Part shown: in pieces, positions 8,503 to 17,361 of the stretch | Layout of the letters: each line of letters opens with the position of its first letter | Position numbering within the stretch: the stretch's first letter is position 1 | Source: an uncultured Bifidobacterium sp. | GTDB taxonomy: Bacteria > Actinomycetota > Actinomycetes > Actinomycetales > Bifidobacteriaceae | Length of the DNA: 37,259 nt | Direction: 5' to 3' | Assembly (NCBI RefSeq): GCF_959020145.1 | Contig: NZ_CAUEQY010000012.1 | Location: forward strand, 1 to 37,259 | The notes under the pieces: generated by a model | The model's input: the letters and a program-made list of their open reading frames with translations, nothing else | Told to the model about the DNA's origin: nothing | Databases searched by the model: none | Made by a program: the position numbers and the translations under genes

Positions 8503-8697
8503 TCACGCTTCAACGCGCTGAACCTTGCCAGCCTTGATGCACTTGACGCAAACGCGAACGCGAACGTTCTCGCCGTCGATGGTGGTGCGAACCGGCTGCA
8601 GGTTCGGGCGGAAGGTGCGCTTATTGCGAATATGTGAGTGCGAAACGGTGAAACCGGTCTGCGGTCCCTTGCCGCACACTGCGCAACGAGCTGCCAT
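8503..8697 (-). CDS. rpmB: 50S ribosomal protein L28 (zinc-ribbon type)
   Basis: A 64-residue L28: MAARCAVCGKGPQTG at the start, then SHSHIRNKRTFRPN and a basic C-terminus. It has two CxxC pairs (CAVC and CVKC), so it is the zinc-binding form rather than the cysteine-free form that some genomes carry as a zinc-starvation paralogue. ATG 8697 is preceded by GGGAG. The open frame continues upstream to 8829, but that part is not L28. A perfect palindrome, GACTTGCAAGTC (8722-8733), lies in the leader. The gene has its own terminator. Confidence 0.97.
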   Translation of the reverse strand: MAARCAVCGKGPQTGFTVSHSHIRNKRTFRPNLQPVRTTIDGENVRVRVCVKCIKAGKVQRVEA

Positions 8698-8993
8698 AAT
8701 GGACTCCCTATAATTACTATTGACTTGCAAGTCTGCGCGTTCGATGCCCCGCAACTGAATGCAAGGCAGAACACACAACTTCTCAACTATACAACCAGCC
8801 CCAGCCAATCGCAAATTTGTGGATAGCAATCGCCTTAAATTCCCCGGAATGCCGCTGTCTGGTCAACATGCGTCAGGTCGGCAGACAGCGCATCCAAACC
8901 ACCATTTGCCCGCGCATAGACGCCGCCAGCCAGTCATAGCCCGAGCCGCCAGCCAGTCAAACCGCCCAGCACACCCCACCCGGCGTCGTCGCG
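8698..8993. other. Intergenic region between rpmB and the TPR gene
   Basis: No gene is supported here. It holds the rpmB leader, including the 12-bp palindrome GACTTGCAAGTC at 8722-8733. Open frames in this stretch lack ribosome sites and recognisable content. No convincing -35/-10 pair was fixed and no clear terminator for the TPR gene was seen. Confidence 0.4.
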
Positions 8994-10994
8994 CTAGTTC
9001 TTCGACCGCCCTTCGGCTCCAAAACGCAGGCTCATCGCAACCGCGCCGATCACATCACCGCCATCGCGCATTCCAAGCATCCAAGCCGCATCCTGAGCCA
9101 GTAGCGGGAAACCAGCATCCGTCAGGCAAATCGCGGCGCGGGCAATCGTATCTAACACCTTGTCTTCCGGCGCAACCGGCACGCCGCCGGATCGCAACGC
9201 ATCGCACGCATCCCCATATTTCATATCCGGCGAAGGCAATCCCATCTGCCTACTCACTTCTTCGGCCTCATCGCGCGCGGCCGTACGGAATGGCGTGCCG
9301 CCGTTGACCATCATCGCATAGCAGGCGAGCGCTTCCGGCAGACGTCCCAACTGCCACAATGCGTAGCCAAGTCGATAGTAGAGCACTTCGCAATCGATAG
9401 GCAGCACTGCGATTTTCAACGCGCCGATGAGCACGTCGGCCGCTTTGCCGTATTCGTCGGTTCTTGCGTATACCTGCGATAGTTCCTCGTAGAAACGTAC
9501 GCTGGTTGGGGCAAGTTTGATGCAGGCGCGCAGCTCACGTTCCGCGCGCTCATAGTCGCCATTGTTTTTGGCGAGTTCCCCAAGATTCTGGTGTACGTCG
9601 ACTACAGCATCCGGCAGTTTCCAGTAGCGCGTGTGTTCGTCGCCGTCTAGCAGGGAGATGATGAGTCGCACGCCTGGACGGCTGCAGTAGAGCGGAATTT
9701 CGCCATTTTCGCCAATTTTCGCTACGCCTGTCTCGTCAGTTCCGCCCGCTTCGCACACCCCACCTGCTTCACCGCTTTCGCCAAGTTGCGCCAACGCGGC
9801 TTCCAATTGGAGTTCGGCGACCATGGGGGATCCTTCGTTTTCTTCCATAATCGCGTTCACATCATCGGTGGAAACCGGCGATTCGTCATGCATCACGTCA
9901 AGTTCGCAGGCACGGTCGGCACGTAGGAATCCCCGCAATCCTTCAGGCAGCGCACGTTGATCCTGCCATTCGGAAACACGTTTCTCCAAGAATACGGCTG
10001 ACGTTGCCAGCGGTGTGATTGGCGTCAGGGCACGGTTCCCATCAAAGAAACCCACATAACGCACCGGGCGCAGCAAATTGAGCAGCGCCAGCGGATCGAC
10101 ATCCAACGGAACCACGTCGCATTGTCCGTTTTTCATGGCAGGCAGCGCACCCATCATGAATGGCACGCGATCGAATCCCATGGAAATCACGGGAATGCCG
10201 TCAGCATCCCCCACGCAACCGGTCAGATCGACTTGCGTCAGTCGTACGCTTGACGAGAACGCCGCCCACGCAAGCATGCCCGCCAATCGCACGGCATACG
10301 CGGAGGCGAATCCGTCGCGATATTGCGACGCAACCGGCATGATCGCCGTGTTCGGTATGCTGAAACGCACCACCATCACGCCGCTGGACGCATCGACGTC
10401 AAATCGGTAATGCAAGCGGAAAGGCAATTCGAGATTTTCGCAAACATTGGCGAATCTGGTGCTGATATCCCAATTTCCGCCGCGTGCCCCTTCCGTACCC
10501 CTCATTCTACGGAAGTTGTTTTCACCTTCCTGCAGACCGTCGATTGCCACGATCGCACCCGACACGTTTCGCAGATACTGTTGCGATTTCGCAATATAGA
10601 AGTTTTCGTCGATGCACGCTTCCGGCATACCTCCGTGCACCGCCCTGCGCGCTTCGTCGTCGGCATAGTCGATGCGGTTAAGCGCCGATTCGACCGCCTG
10701 CACAACATTGAATTGTTCATTGGAAAGATCGTTGCCGTTGCAGCGCAGCCAGAATCGTTTCGTCGTGCTCAGTCGGATCACATCAAAATCGTTTTCGGCA
10801 GCAATGTCTCGGATGCCCGCAGCACCGGCTTCCACCAAAAGTCGTGCCGCGAATCGTTCGAATGGCAACGCTTGCGCGGAGTTCGTGACGCCACGCCAGA
10901 TGATCATGTCAAGCGTGTCAGGCAATGGCTGGCTCAATATCGAGCGCAATATTTCAGCGTTCGCACCAAGCATGTCCGGAACTTCCCCACTCAT
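8994..10994 (-). CDS. Tetratricopeptide-repeat protein of unknown function
   Basis: 666 residues from ATG 10994, chosen because GAGGAG lies 5 bases upstream; the longer frame to 11099 is unsupported. The N-terminal two thirds resemble no family I can name; the sequence looks cytosolic, with no signal peptide. Residues roughly 480-610 carry degenerate TPR helices (VHQNLGELAKNNGDYERAERELRACIKLAP, VRFYEELSQVYARTDEYGKAADVLIGALKI, LYYRLGYALWQLGRLPEALACY). An acidic Gly/Glu-rich linker (about residues 420-450) separates the two parts. It probably acts as a scaffold for protein contacts. It is divergent from the UMF1-type transporter across a 384-bp gap. Confidence 0.75.
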   Translation of the reverse strand: MSGEVPDMLGANAEILRSILSQPLPDTLDMIIWRGVTNSAQALPFERFAARLLVEAGAAGIRDIAAENDFDVIRLSTTKRFWLRCNGNDLSNEQFNVVQAVESALNRIDYADDEARRAVHGGMPEACIDENFYIAKSQQYLRNVSGAIVAIDGLQEGENNFRRMRGTEGARGGNWDISTRFANVCENLELPFRLHYRFDVDASSGVMVVRFSIPNTAIMPVASQYRDGFASAYAVRLAGMLAWAAFSSSVRLTQVDLTGCVGDADGIPVISMGFDRVPFMMGALPAMKNGQCDVVPLDVDPLALLNLLRPVRYVGFFDGNRALTPITPLATSAVFLEKRVSEWQDQRALPEGLRGFLRADRACELDVMHDESPVSTDDVNAIMEENEGSPMVAELQLEAALAQLGESGEAGGVCEAGGTDETGVAKIGENGEIPLYCSRPGVRLIISLLDGDEHTRYWKLPDAVVDVHQNLGELAKNNGDYERAERELRACIKLAPTSVRFYEELSQVYARTDEYGKAADVLIGALKIAVLPIDCEVLYYRLGYALWQLGRLPEALACYAMMVNGGTPFRTAARDEAEEVSRQMGLPSPDMKYGDACDALRSGGVPVAPEDKVLDTIARAAICLTDAGFPLLAQDAAWMLGMRDGGDVIGAVAMSLRFGAEGRSKN

Positions 10995-11378
10995 ACAGAC
11001 TCCTCGACTCTTCGCAGAAATATGCCGACGCAACAGCGCGGCGGCAGTCACACACAGCAAACTTAGTTCGTGTTTTCCCAGTATTTTGACACGTTCCAAT
11101 ATACCGTTCTGCGAACGTTTTTCACGACATCAACATACGACATCAACATACAGATGGTGCAATCTACAATCTGCACATGTTCATCTCCGTCATTTCAGTA
11201 TTCCCAGTATTATTTGCAGCATTTCGATATTTCAGATTTTTTATGTCGATCACACATCAGTCGCAATGTTCATGCAATGTTCATGCGTAACGGCAGAGCG
11301 CTCCCCTTACAGCCGCTTAAGATGAATTGTAATATATACAATAGTGAATTGACGGTTTATTCGAAAGAGTCAACAATC
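10995..11378. other. Divergent intergenic region, TPR gene and UMF1 transporter
   Basis: A 384-bp AT-rich gap that must hold both promoters. The clearest structure is a perfect palindrome ATTGTA-ATATA-TACAAT at 11326-11342, 37 bp before the transporter ATG. It is shaped like a dimeric repressor site and may overlap that promoter. A TTGACG-like box follows at 11350. CATCAACATACGA-type short direct repeats occur near 11128-11150. No small gene is supported. Confidence 0.5.
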
Positions 11379-12707
11379 ATGTCCGAACGCGCAACAGCGC
11401 CCGCATCCGCACCTACGTCCGACATGGCCACAGAGACTGCCCCAGAGCATATGCCGGACCCCAACGCAAAACTTACCACCCGCGAAAAGAAGTGGATCGT
11501 CTACGATGTCGGCAATTCCGCATTCGTGATGCTGTCGACCGCAGTCGTGCCAATCTACGCAAACTCGCTGCTGCAGTCCGCCGGCCAATCGAATATCGTG
11601 TCGACATGGGGGTACGCGCAGACCATCGCGTCGCTGATCATCGCGGTGATGATGCCTGTGCTTGGATCCATGGCCGACGTGCAGGGCATGAAGGTGAAGT
11701 TCTTTACCGGATTCTTCCTGACGGGCGTGGTCGCCTGCTGTGCGATGGCGTTGCCGCTCAGCTGGCTCGTTTTCTTGGTGGTGTGCATTCTCGCCACGGT
11801 CGGCCTGAACGGTTCGCTCACGTTCTACGATTCCATGCTGGTCGATATCACGTCGAATGAACGTATGGACCGCGTGTCCTCGCATGGTTTCGCATGGGGC
11901 TATATTGGCTCCACGATTCCGTTTATCGCCTGTATCGCGCTGATTTTCGGCGGTCCGTCGTTGCTTGGATGGTCCACGGTGGCATGCACGCGTGCTTCGT
12001 TCGTAATCACCGCATTGTGGTGGGTGGCGTTCACCATTCCGCTGCTCACCAGCTATAAGCAGGTGCACTACCGCGCTACCGCGGGTCAGACCGGTGAGGC
12101 CATCCGCGGCACATTCGCAGAGCTCGGCTCCACTTTTCGTGCAATCCGCAAGAACAAGCCGTTGTGGATGTTCATGATTGCGTTCTTCTTCTATATAGAC
12201 GCGGTGAACACGGTGATTTCCATGAGCACCTCATACGGCACGCAGCTGGGCATCGACTCTACGCATCTGGTAATGGCGCTGCTGGTCACGCAGTTCGTGG
12301 CATTCCCGAGCGCGATCGCTTATGGCAAGCTTGCCGGTCGTTTCGGCGCGAAAACCATGATCACCACGGCTGTGGTCGCCTATATCTGCATTGTGTTGTT
12401 TGCCGCGTTCTTCTTGCGTTCCGCAACGGAATTCTGGATTCTTGCGATTCTCGTAGGCCTGTTCCAAGGCGGTATTCAGGCGTTGTCGCGCTCGTATTAC
12501 GGCAAGATCATTCCAAAGAATCGTGCCAACGAATATTACGGTTTCTATGATATTTTCGGCAAGACCGCTTCGATTATCGGCACTTTCCTCGTTGCGACCA
12601 CCACGTCGCTGACCGGCAACGCTTCGGTGGGCGTGCTTTCGATCGCAATCCTGCTGATCGTCGCCCTCATCTTCCTTCTCCTGCAAAAAGACCCCACCCG
12701 CAAGTAG
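11379..12707 (+). CDS. MFS transporter, UMF1 (Atg22-like) family
   Basis: 442 residues. A soluble Ala/Thr/Pro-rich N-terminus (about 30 residues) precedes LTTREKKWIVYDVGNSAFVMLSTAVVPIYANSLL. The YDxGNSAF segment is a hallmark of the UMF1/Atg22 branch of the major facilitator superfamily. About 12 hydrophobic segments follow, with GSMADVQGMKVKFF in the TM2-3 loop, FYDSMLVDI, and the family's GGIQALSRSYYGKIIPKNRANEYYGFYDIFGK near the C-terminus. Yeast Atg22 exports amino acids from the vacuole; bacterial substrates are not established. ATG 11379 has only a weak AAAGAG upstream. A strong terminator follows. It is likely a single-gene unit. Confidence 0.9.
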   Translation: MSERATAPASAPTSDMATETAPEHMPDPNAKLTTREKKWIVYDVGNSAFVMLSTAVVPIYANSLLQSAGQSNIVSTWGYAQTIASLIIAVMMPVLGSMADVQGMKVKFFTGFFLTGVVACCAMALPLSWLVFLVVCILATVGLNGSLTFYDSMLVDITSNERMDRVSSHGFAWGYIGSTIPFIACIALIFGGPSLLGWSTVACTRASFVITALWWVAFTIPLLTSYKQVHYRATAGQTGEAIRGTFAELGSTFRAIRKNKPLWMFMIAFFFYIDAVNTVISMSTSYGTQLGIDSTHLVMALLVTQFVAFPSAIAYGKLAGRFGAKTMITTAVVAYICIVLFAAFFLRSATEFWILAILVGLFQGGIQALSRSYYGKIIPKNRANEYYGFYDIFGKTASIIGTFLVATTTSLTGNASVGVLSIAILLIVALIFLLLQKDPTRK

Positions 12708-12720
12708 TACTTGTCTACTA

Positions 12721-12774
12721 AATGCGCATGTAGATTCAATCACCGCAACCGATTGATTCTGCATGCGCATTTTG
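12721..12774 (+). terminator. Long-stem intrinsic terminator after the UMF1 transporter
   Basis: A 21-bp stem with two mismatches, beginning AATGCGCATG (12721) and ending GCATGCGCATT (12771), encloses a 9-nt loop and is followed by TTT. Confidence 0.75.
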
Positions 12775-12994
12775 CTGCAATAGTGAAGCTTTCTCTTGGC
12801 AACAAGGAAGGCTCCAAGCCGCCGGGGGTATTCCCCGGCATCTTCATATTCACCGAAAGAAACGTTGGCAGAGCTGCCTTCATGCCGTATTTCCGATGTC
12901 GCCTTACGTCTGAAAAGTCGCGCATGGCAAGAGTCGGCCGCATAGTAATCGCAATTGCGATTTTTCACCGAAGAAAGCAAGTTTGGCGCGAAAA
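12775..12994. other. Gap between convergent UMF1 and gntR genes
   Basis: No gene is supported. Two structures are present: a GCCGGGG-GTATT-CCCCGGC hairpin at 12821-12839, and the perfect 16-bp palindrome AATCGCAATTGCGATT at 12947-12962, followed by TTT, just beyond the gntR stop. Either could help end transcription between these convergent genes. Confidence 0.45.
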
Positions 12995-13729
12995 TCAGAA
13001 GAAATTGAGGGCGCGCGCCACTTCGTCGACAATGTCGAGCATGGCGCTGCGCGCACGTTCAGGCTCCCCTTTGGCAATCGCGTCGGCTACGGCATCATGC
13101 GCGTCGAGCGCGTCGGACTTCGGCTTCATCGGGTATTTGCCGAGTTCCACACGCCCGCGCAGCACGGTGGCGATGGTGTCGGAAAGCGCCGCGAACAGCT
13201 CATTACCGCTTTCGCGCAGAATCAACGTGTGGAATTCCACGTCAAGATCATGGAATTGCGCGAGCCCCGCTTCGCCTTCCTCGTTGGCTTCGGCGATCTG
13301 CCGCATTCGCGCCGCGTACACAGGGAATTTCGCCTTGACGTCGAGGGGAGCGAGCCGCGCGGCGGAGGCGGCCGCAGCCGGTTCGACGGCCAGTCGCAGC
13401 TCAGTGAGGGATGACAGCTGCCGTTCGCGTTGCGTGGAGTGGAGACGCCATTCGATCACCTGATGGTTGAGCGCCTGCCATTCGCCGAATGGACGTGCAA
13501 CAAGTCCGATGCGACGCTTGACGAGTACCGCATTCATGGATTCCAGTGTTTTCGCGACTTCTCGCGCCACGGTTCTGGAAATACCGAAACGACTTTGCAA
13601 GGCTTCCAACGTAAGGCTTTCGCCAGCCTTCCACACGCCGTCGAGCATTTCGATGGCGAGCGTTCGACTCACCGAATCCTGCAACAGCTCGCTGCCGATA
13701 TGTTCTGAGCCCGCCATGCTTTCAGCCAT
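12995..13729 (-). CDS. GntR family regulator, FadR/FCD subfamily
   Basis: 244 residues from ATG 13729, chosen because GGAGG lies 8 bases upstream; the frame extends to 13819 without support. An N-terminal winged helix-turn-helix (about 18-82, with LTLEALQSRFGISRTVAREVAKTLES) is followed by an all-helical FCD ligand domain (about 105-235, with the metal or ligand residues expected in LAVEPAAAASAA, HDLDVEFHTLILRESGN and DAHDAVADAI). It is divergent from gntK across 276 bp and is the obvious gluconate-responsive repressor of gntK-gntP-gnd. Candidate operators lie at 13811-13853 and around the gntK -10 box. Confidence 0.9.
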   Translation of the reverse strand: MAESMAGSEHIGSELLQDSVSRTLAIEMLDGVWKAGESLTLEALQSRFGISRTVAREVAKTLESMNAVLVKRRIGLVARPFGEWQALNHQVIEWRLHSTQRERQLSSLTELRLAVEPAAAASAARLAPLDVKAKFPVYAARMRQIAEANEEGEAGLAQFHDLDVEFHTLILRESGNELFAALSDTIATVLRGRVELGKYPMKPKSDALDAHDAVADAIAKGEPERARSAMLDIVDEVARALNFF

Positions 13730-13810
13730 CGATCGCTCCTCCCTTGCCCACTTCACAACATGCCTGCTTTGTTTCACGGCATGTTTCACGCATTCTGCGA
13801 CACGCACGGC

Positions 13811-13853
13811 AATCACCAATCGCAGATGATTGCGTATCTGCGATTGCGTGATT
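13811..13853. promoter_or_regulatory. Two-tier inverted repeat upstream of gntR
   Basis: AATCGCAGAT (13818-13827) and ATCTGCGATT (13836-13845) are perfect 10-bp arms. An outer pair, AATCAC (13811-13816) and GTGATT (13848-13853), encloses them. It lies 82-124 bp upstream of the gntR start, so it may be a GntR operator or a promoter-proximal hairpin. The role is inferred. Confidence 0.5.
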
Positions 13854-13921
13854 TACCGCCATTTTGCACTATCTCCAGCATAGCAAGTCACACGATTTTT
13901 CCAATTCGTAGTACTTTTTAT

Positions 13922-13955
13922 TTGACTGATACTACTTTTACGGTTTATAGTAGTC
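13922..13955 (+). promoter_or_regulatory. gntK promoter with overlapping inverted repeat
   Basis: A -35 TTGACT (13922-13927), 17-bp spacer and -10 TTATAG (13945-13950) form a good vegetative promoter about 50 bp before the gntK start. ACTAC (13931-13935) and GTAGT (13950-13954) are inverted around the -10 region, and a further GTAGTAC lies just upstream at 13908. These repeated GTAGT/ACTAC half-sites are plausible GntR operators that would block RNA polymerase. Confidence 0.65.
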
Positions 13956-14005
13956 TTATTCCTGGTGCGAAGCGGCACAGGATCATCAATAGCAAGGAGA
14001 ACAAC

Positions 14006-14545
14006 ATGAGCATTCACGTAGTGGTGATGGGCGTTGCAGGATGTGGCAAATCCACCGTCGCAGAAGCCATCCATGAACGACTCGGATACGTGTACGCGGA
14101 AGGCGACGACTTCCATCCGCAGGCGAATATCGACAAAATGTCAGCCGGCATTCCACTCACCGATGAGGACCGCTGGCCATGGCTGAACGTCATCAACTCC
14201 TGGATGGTGGCACGCGAGGCGCTCGGCGAAAACACCGTGGTGTCCAGCTCCGCGTTGAAGCGCAGCTACCGCGAGGTGCTCGCCAAAAACGTGCCCACAT
14301 TCTTCATTCACCTCAACGGCAGCCACAAGCTCATTCAGCAGAGGCTCAGCGAACGCAAGGGCCATTTCATGCCGCCCGCGCTACTACCAAGCCAGTTCGC
14401 CATTCTTGAGCCGCTTGCCCCCGAAGAGAACGGCGTGGAAATCTCCATCGAAGGCAGCGTCGACGAAATGGTCGACCGTGCCATCAAAGCGTTGAACGCC
14501 TACGCCGCAACTGTGGCCGCCCAAACCGCAACCCAGGCCGCCTAA
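14006..14545 (+). CDS. gntK: Gluconokinase
   Basis: Phosphorylates D-gluconate to 6-phosphogluconate with ATP. The 179-residue protein has the P-loop GVAGCGKST (9-17), the family's EGDDFHPQANIDKMSAGIPLTDEDRWPWL block, SSALKRSYR, and the lid segment ERKGHFMPPALLPSQFAILEP. All match the shikimate kinase-like GntK/IdnK family. AAGGAG sits upstream of ATG 14006. It is the first gene of the gntK-gntP-gnd run, and a periodic palindrome array begins 24 bp after its stop. Confidence 0.96.
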   Translation: MSIHVVVMGVAGCGKSTVAEAIHERLGYVYAEGDDFHPQANIDKMSAGIPLTDEDRWPWLNVINSWMVAREALGENTVVSSSALKRSYREVLAKNVPTFFIHLNGSHKLIQQRLSERKGHFMPPALLPSQFAILEPLAPEENGVEISIEGSVDEMVDRAIKALNAYAATVAAQTATQAA

Positions 14546-14568
14546 CCCACCATTCCCCAGTCCGCATG

Positions 14569-14744
14569 TGTCCGATTCGGCAGAAACGGACAGACAAAAC
14601 CCAAAACCGGTGCATGTTTGTCCGATTCCACAGAAACGGACAAACAGGACCCAAAAACAGCAGCCCAACTGTCCGATTCACCAGAAACGGACATGTACGC
14701 ACCCAAAATGGGCTTCCATATGTCCGAATCTCCAGAATCGGACA
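14569..14744. repeat. Array D: four 24-bp palindromes at a 50-51 bp period
   Basis: Copies lie at 14569-14592, 14619-14642, 14670-14693 and 14721-14744. Each is TGTCCGATTC, four variable bases, then GAAACGGACA; the last copy has AATC and GAATCGGACA arms. The arms pair over nine of ten positions, with the single mismatch kept in every copy. Centres are 50, 51 and 51 bp apart. Intervening bases are partly conserved, with CCAAAA about 8-12 bases after each copy. The array occupies the gntK-gntP gap and ends 38 bp before the gntP start. Confidence 0.93.
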
Positions 14745-14781
14745 AATCTAGCAAGCCAACCCCATGAATCGAGGAGGATTC

Positions 14782-16110
14782 ATGAACCTTATTGCTGCGG
14801 CGATCATCGGCATCGCCATCATCGTTCTCCTTATCGCGGTATGCAAAGTGCATCCGTTCCTTTCCCTGCTTGCCGGCTCATTCGCGATGGCCGTGTGCGC
14901 GGGCGTGGAATACGACAAGGCATTCGACAGTTTCACGTCCGGCGTCGGTTCCACCATCGCCAACGTCGGCCTGCTTATCGCATTCGGCTCGATCATCGGC
15001 ACGATCCTGTTCAAGTCGGGCGGCGCCGACACCATCGTCGACACCATCATGTCCAAGACGCCGTTGCAGCGTCTGCCGTGGGCCATGGCACTGATCGCGT
15101 TCATCGTCGGCATTCCGATGTTCTTCGAAGTCGGCGTGGTCATTCTCATTCCGGTGGTGCTCTTCGCCGCCCGCCGCGCCAAAGCTCCGGTCGTACTGCT
15201 GGGCATTCCAGCCCTCGCAGGCCTGTCCACCCTGCACGCATTCGTGCCGCCGCACCCCGGCCCGCTGACCGCCATCGGCGCACTGAACGCAAACCTTGGC
15301 ATCACCCTGGCGCTCGGCCTGATCGTCGCCATTCCGACCGTGATCATCTCCGGCCCGCTGTTCGGCAAGCTCGCCGCCAAGTGGGTGCCGATCGCGGCCC
15401 CAGAAAACACTGCTGAGGCAGAAGCCCCGAAATCCGCGGAAAACCGCCCGTCTTTCACTTCCGCAATCGCCGTCATCCTGCTGCCGGTCGTGCTTATGCT
15501 CGCATCTTCCATCGTGGATCTGACCGGCCAGAGCGAAACCGTATGGGGACGCGCGCTCGCCTTCATCGGCACTCCGCTGGTGGCTCTGCTCATCACCACG
15601 ATTTTCGCGATGGTTGTGCTCGGCTACATGCAGAAGTTCACTCGCGACGCGGTCAATGGCATGGTCGGGCAGTCGTTCAGCTCCGTCGCCGGCATTATTC
15701 TGATCGTCGCCGCCGGCGGTGGTTTCAAGCAGACGCTTGTCGATTCCGGCATTGGCGACGTGATCGCCAATTCGATCACCGAATCCGCCATGAATCCGCT
15801 GATCGCAGGCTGGCTGGTCGCCGTGCTCATCCGCCTGGCAACCGGCTCCGCAACCGTCGCCACCGTCACCGCATCCGGCATTATGGTGCCGCTCGCCACC
15901 GGCATGAGCCCGACGCATCTGGCGATGCTGGTGCTCGCCATCGGCGCAGGTTCCGTATTCTTCTCGCACCTGAATGATGCAGGATTCTGGCTGGTCAAGG
16001 AATACTTCGGTATGACCGTCGGTCAGACATTGAAGACCTGGTCGCTGATGGAAACGATTCTGTCGGTCACCGGCTTGGGTTGCGTCATGCTGCTTTCGTT
16101 GGTGCTTTGA
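14782..16110 (+). CDS. gntP: Gluconate permease, GntP family
   Basis: Proton-coupled gluconate uptake across the cytoplasmic membrane. The 442-residue protein has 12 or more hydrophobic segments and family blocks such as GIPMFFEVGVVILIPV, PALAGLSTLHAFVPPHPGP, RLATGSATVATVTASGIM and FFSHLNDAGFWLVKEYFGM. The start is ATG 14782, since GAGGAGGATTC precedes it directly; the ATG at 14764 would place that ribosome site inside the gene. It follows gntK with array D between and probably shares its transcript. It is followed by gnd. Confidence 0.95.
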   Translation: MNLIAAAIIGIAIIVLLIAVCKVHPFLSLLAGSFAMAVCAGVEYDKAFDSFTSGVGSTIANVGLLIAFGSIIGTILFKSGGADTIVDTIMSKTPLQRLPWAMALIAFIVGIPMFFEVGVVILIPVVLFAARRAKAPVVLLGIPALAGLSTLHAFVPPHPGPLTAIGALNANLGITLALGLIVAIPTVIISGPLFGKLAAKWVPIAAPENTAEAEAPKSAENRPSFTSAIAVILLPVVLMLASSIVDLTGQSETVWGRALAFIGTPLVALLITTIFAMVVLGYMQKFTRDAVNGMVGQSFSSVAGIILIVAAGGGFKQTLVDSGIGDVIANSITESAMNPLIAGWLVAVLIRLATGSATVATVTASGIMVPLATGMSPTHLAMLVLAIGAGSVFFSHLNDAGFWLVKEYFGMTVGQTLKTWSLMETILSVTGLGCVMLLSLVL

Positions 16111-16190
16111 CGCAACACTTCGCACACGAATTGCGATTGCGATTCGCGCGCATCATATCTGAAAAAACATATCTGAAATACAAAAAACTT

Positions 16191-16256
16191 GCCGTCCATT
16201 CGTTTTCCGCATCTTCTTTTCTGCGTTGCGGAAGATGCTGAAAGCGGGTGGATGGC
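16191..16256. promoter_or_regulatory. 26-bp imperfect hairpin in the gntP-gnd gap
   Basis: The arm at 16191-16216 (starts GCCGTCCATT, ends CATCTTC) pairs with the arm at 16231-16256 (starts GAAGATGC, ends TGGATGGC) around a 14-nt loop. On the plus-strand RNA 25 of 26 positions pair if G-U pairs are counted. It ends 52 bp before the gnd start. No T-run follows on the plus strand; a TTTTTT follows on the minus strand, where no gene ends. On the plus strand it looks more like an mRNA leader structure or processing site than a terminator. A direct repeat CATATCTGAAA (16154-16164 and 16168-16178) lies just before it. Confidence 0.7.
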
Positions 16257-16308
16257 ACCAATCCCAATCAAATTCCATATCAAACAAAACCGTAGAAAGA
16301 AGAACATC

Positions 16309-17202
<894 letters not shown>

Positions 17203-17214
17203 GAGTGCTTTGAA

Positions 17215-17340
17215 TGTCCGATTCTGCAGAAACGGACAAACAGGACCCAAAAACATCAGCCCAACTGTCCGATTCACCGGAAACGGACATCCAAACACCA
17301 AAAACCAGCCTATGAACGTCCGATTCTGCAGAAACGGACA
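17215..17340. repeat. Array E: three 24-bp palindromes at an exact 51-bp period
   Basis: Copies at 17215-17238, 17266-17289 and 17317-17340 have the same design as array D: TGTCCGATTC, four bases, GAAACGGACA (third copy starts CGTCCG). It begins 13 bp after the gnd stop. The stretch from the second half of copy 1 to the end of copy 2 differs at only two positions from the matching stretch of array D (14630-14694), over about 64 bp. This shows recent copying between the two arrays. Confidence 0.93.
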
Positions 17341-17361
17341 CTCCACACAGCTTAAGAACGC

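Noticed and set aside
12740..12943. Small gene between the UMF1 transporter and gntR
   Set aside because: No ribosome site or recognisable protein content, and the region holds hairpins.
14568..14760. A repeat peptide encoded by the 51-bp units (17 codons each)
   Set aside because: 51 is divisible by three so open frames arise in both directions, but no ribosome site fits and the 53-bp family, which is not divisible by three, shares the same design and placement.
14878..16125. Long minus-strand open frame opposite gntP
   Set aside because: His/Asp/Gly-rich shadow typical of the reverse strand of a membrane protein gene in GC-rich DNA.
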